Positions 5,105 to 6,326 of a stretch of 6,326 nucleotides of DNA are shown piece by piece. This stretch comes from an uncultured Pseudomonadota bacterium (GTDB lineage Bacteria > Pseudomonadota > Gammaproteobacteria > Burkholderiales > Thiobacillaceae), in NCBI GenBank assembly GCA_903918705.1, contig CAIXFP010000590.1, forward strand, positions 1 through 6,326, in the 5' to 3' direction. Made by a program: the position numbers and the translations under genes. Position 1 is the stretch's first letter. Each line of letters begins with the position of its first letter. The notes under the pieces are model-generated. The model was not told where the DNA came from. It saw nothing but the letters and a program-made list of their open reading frames with translations, and did not search any database.

Positions 5105-6326
5105 ATGCCGATGAAAACATTCCCGGGCGCCAGCAAACTGCTATCCACCGCGCCGGATAGCCCGCAAAACGATGACCATGTTCCCAATCTGAATCACGAC
5201 GAACTGGCCATACTTCTGAGGTTGGGTGAGCGGCTGGTTTCGGAACTGGATCTGGATGCCGTCCTGTCGCTGGTGGCGGAAACGGCCTGCAAGGTGGTCC
5301 AGGCCGAGACGTTGGCGGTGCCGATGGTCGATTTCGACCATCAGACCTATACCTATCTCGCGGCCAGCGGCGAGGAAGCCCTGCTGGTGCGCGGCATGAG
5401 TTTTCCCATCGGCGAGGGCGCATGCGGCTGGGTTCTGAACCATGAGCGGCCGCTCCTGTTCGGCGAAGGAGGAAGCTATGAACTGAATCCCGCCGCCAGT
5501 TGGGAACCCGGCATGGCCTCCAGTCTCCTGGTTCCCCTGATTTGCCGGGGGCGCATCATCGGCGGCTTGTCCGCCATGGGAAAACGCCATGGCGCCGCCT
5601 ACACCGCGCGTGATCTGGCGATCCTGACTCTGTTCGCGAATCAGGCCGGCATCGCCATCGATAATGCCTGCCTATTCAAGGCGCTGCGCGATGAAGAAGC
5701 GCGCGTGAGGATGGTACTGGACTCCGCCGGGGAGGCCATCTACGGCATCGACACCGCGGGGCGCTGCACCTTCGCGAATCCGGCCTGCCTGCGCATGCTG
5801 GGCTACGCCCATGAAACGGACCTGATCGGCAGGGACATGCATGCCACCATCCACCACAGCCTGCCGGACGGCCGCCCACTCCCGGTTACGCAATGCAAGG
5901 TGCATTGGTCGATCCACGTAGGCTATGAAAGCCATACGGATAACGAAGTCTATTGGCGCCGCGATGGCACTTCATTCCCGATCGAGTATTGGGCCCACCC
6001 GCAGGTCAAGGACGGCCGGGTTCTCGGCGCGGTCATCACTTTCGTCGACATCACGGAGCGGGTGCGGACGAACCAGGAACTCGCCCTGGTGAATTTCGCG
6101 CTGAACCATGTCGGCGAGGCCGCTTTTCTGGTGGATGCGGCGGGGCGCTTCAAATACGTGAACGACGAGGCTTGCCGCTCCCTCGGCCGTAGCCGCGAGG
6201 AACTCCTGGGCCTCCGGGTCATCGACATCAAGGCGGATGCCAGCACGGAAGACCAGTGGCGGGATTTCTGGCGGCGGGTCGAGGCCGAGAAAACGAGCAC
6301 TTTCGAGAGCCGCCACCGAAGCTTGG
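5105..6326 (+). CDS. GAF-PAS-PAS sensor protein (partial, output domain beyond window)
   Basis: 407 codons are visible without a stop, and the gene runs off the right edge. Residues about 40-192 form a GAF domain (LGERLVSELDLDAVLSLV, GEGACGWVLNHERPLLF, LVPLICRGRIIGGLSAMGK, LFANQAGIAIDNA). Residues about 198-320 form a PAS domain with a PAC-like tail (IYGIDTAGRCTFANPACLRMLGY, WRRDGTSFPIEYW, GAVITFVDITER). A second PAS domain begins near 327 (AFLVDAAGRFKYVNDEACRSLGRSREELLG) and is incomplete. There is no signal peptide or membrane helix, so the visible part is cytoplasmic. The output domain (histidine kinase, GGDEF/EAL or other) lies outside the window and cannot be called. The start at 5105 is two bases after the dsrE2 stop; an ATG at 5111 is an equal alternative, as neither has a clear Shine-Dalgarno and translation is probably coupled. 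Eight cysteines are visible (62, 107, 147, 189, 221, 228, 264, 357), candidates for redox or persulfide chemistry if the operon link is functional. Confidence 0.9.
   Translation, partial: MPMKTFPGASKLLSTAPDSPQNDDHVPNLNHDELAILLRLGERLVSELDLDAVLSLVAETACKVVQAETLAVPMVDFDHQTYTYLAASGEEALLVRGMSFPIGEGACGWVLNHERPLLFGEGGSYELNPAASWEPGMASSLLVPLICRGRIIGGLSAMGKRHGAAYTARDLAILTLFANQAGIAIDNACLFKALRDEEARVRMVLDSAGEAIYGIDTAGRCTFANPACLRMLGYAHETDLIGRDMHATIHHSLPDGRPLPVTQCKVHWSIHVGYESHTDNEVYWRRDGTSFPIEYWAHPQVKDGRVLGAVITFVDITERVRTNQELALVNFALNHVGEAAFLVDAAGRFKYVNDEACRSLGRSREELLGLRVIDIKADASTEDQWRDFWRRVEAEKTSTFESRHRSL

Noticed and set aside
4566..5423. A 285-codon minus-strand open frame opposite dsrE2 and the sensor
   Set aside because: The plus strand encodes a convincing DsrE2 and GAF domain with coupled starts. 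The antisense product has no recognisable motif.
5676..6316. Minus-strand open frames opposite the PAS domains of the sensor
   Set aside because: They are antisense to clear PAS coding sequence, have no Shine-Dalgarno or domain, and overlap one another.

Overview
The window looks like a high-GC, flagellated, Gram-negative proteobacterium. The Betaproteobacteria (Rhodocyclales/Nitrosomonadales-like sulfur or redox-flexible bacteria) are my best guess, inferred from gene families, domain layouts and base composition rather than from a marker gene. No rRNA, tRNA, CRISPR array, insertion sequence or prophage gene is visible. Nearly all of the sequence is accounted for by six protein genes: four complete, and two cut by the window edges.

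Left part (1-2411). A large chemoreceptor gene on the minus strand runs off the left edge. Its N-terminal PAS domain is strikingly like that of the aerotaxis receptor Aer. Unlike Aer, the protein also has a periplasmic domain between two membrane helices, a HAMP domain and a second PAS-like domain before the signalling hairpin. A near-consensus sigma-28 (FliA) promoter lies just upstream, which ties the gene to the flagellar/chemotaxis regulon. The divergent spacer to the next gene also contains a perfect 10-bp inverted repeat.

Middle (2412-4061). A secreted MltB-type lytic transglycosylase with a C-terminal peptidoglycan-binding domain is on the plus strand. It converges on a minus-strand gene for a Tat-exported, single-domain superoxide reductase of the neelaredoxin/desulfoferrodoxin family. 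A perfect 9-bp hairpin sits in the 45-bp convergent gap. The iron ligands of the superoxide reductase are all visible, but the usual Glu-Lys pair next to the first histidine ligand is not in its normal place.

Right part (4062-6326). After a 229-bp divergent spacer, three tightly packed plus-strand genes form an apparent operon: a TusA-family sulfur carrier (81 aa), a DsrE2-type sulfur-relay protein (189 aa, 4-bp overlap with tusA), and a GAF-PAS-PAS sensor (2-bp gap, cut by the right edge). TusA and DsrE2 are known partners in sulfane-sulfur trafficking. Their tight linkage to a multi-domain sensor, without an adjacent rhodanese gene in view, is the most interesting feature. It suggests, as inference only, a module in which protein-bound persulfide is sensed and passed to a signalling output encoded beyond the window.
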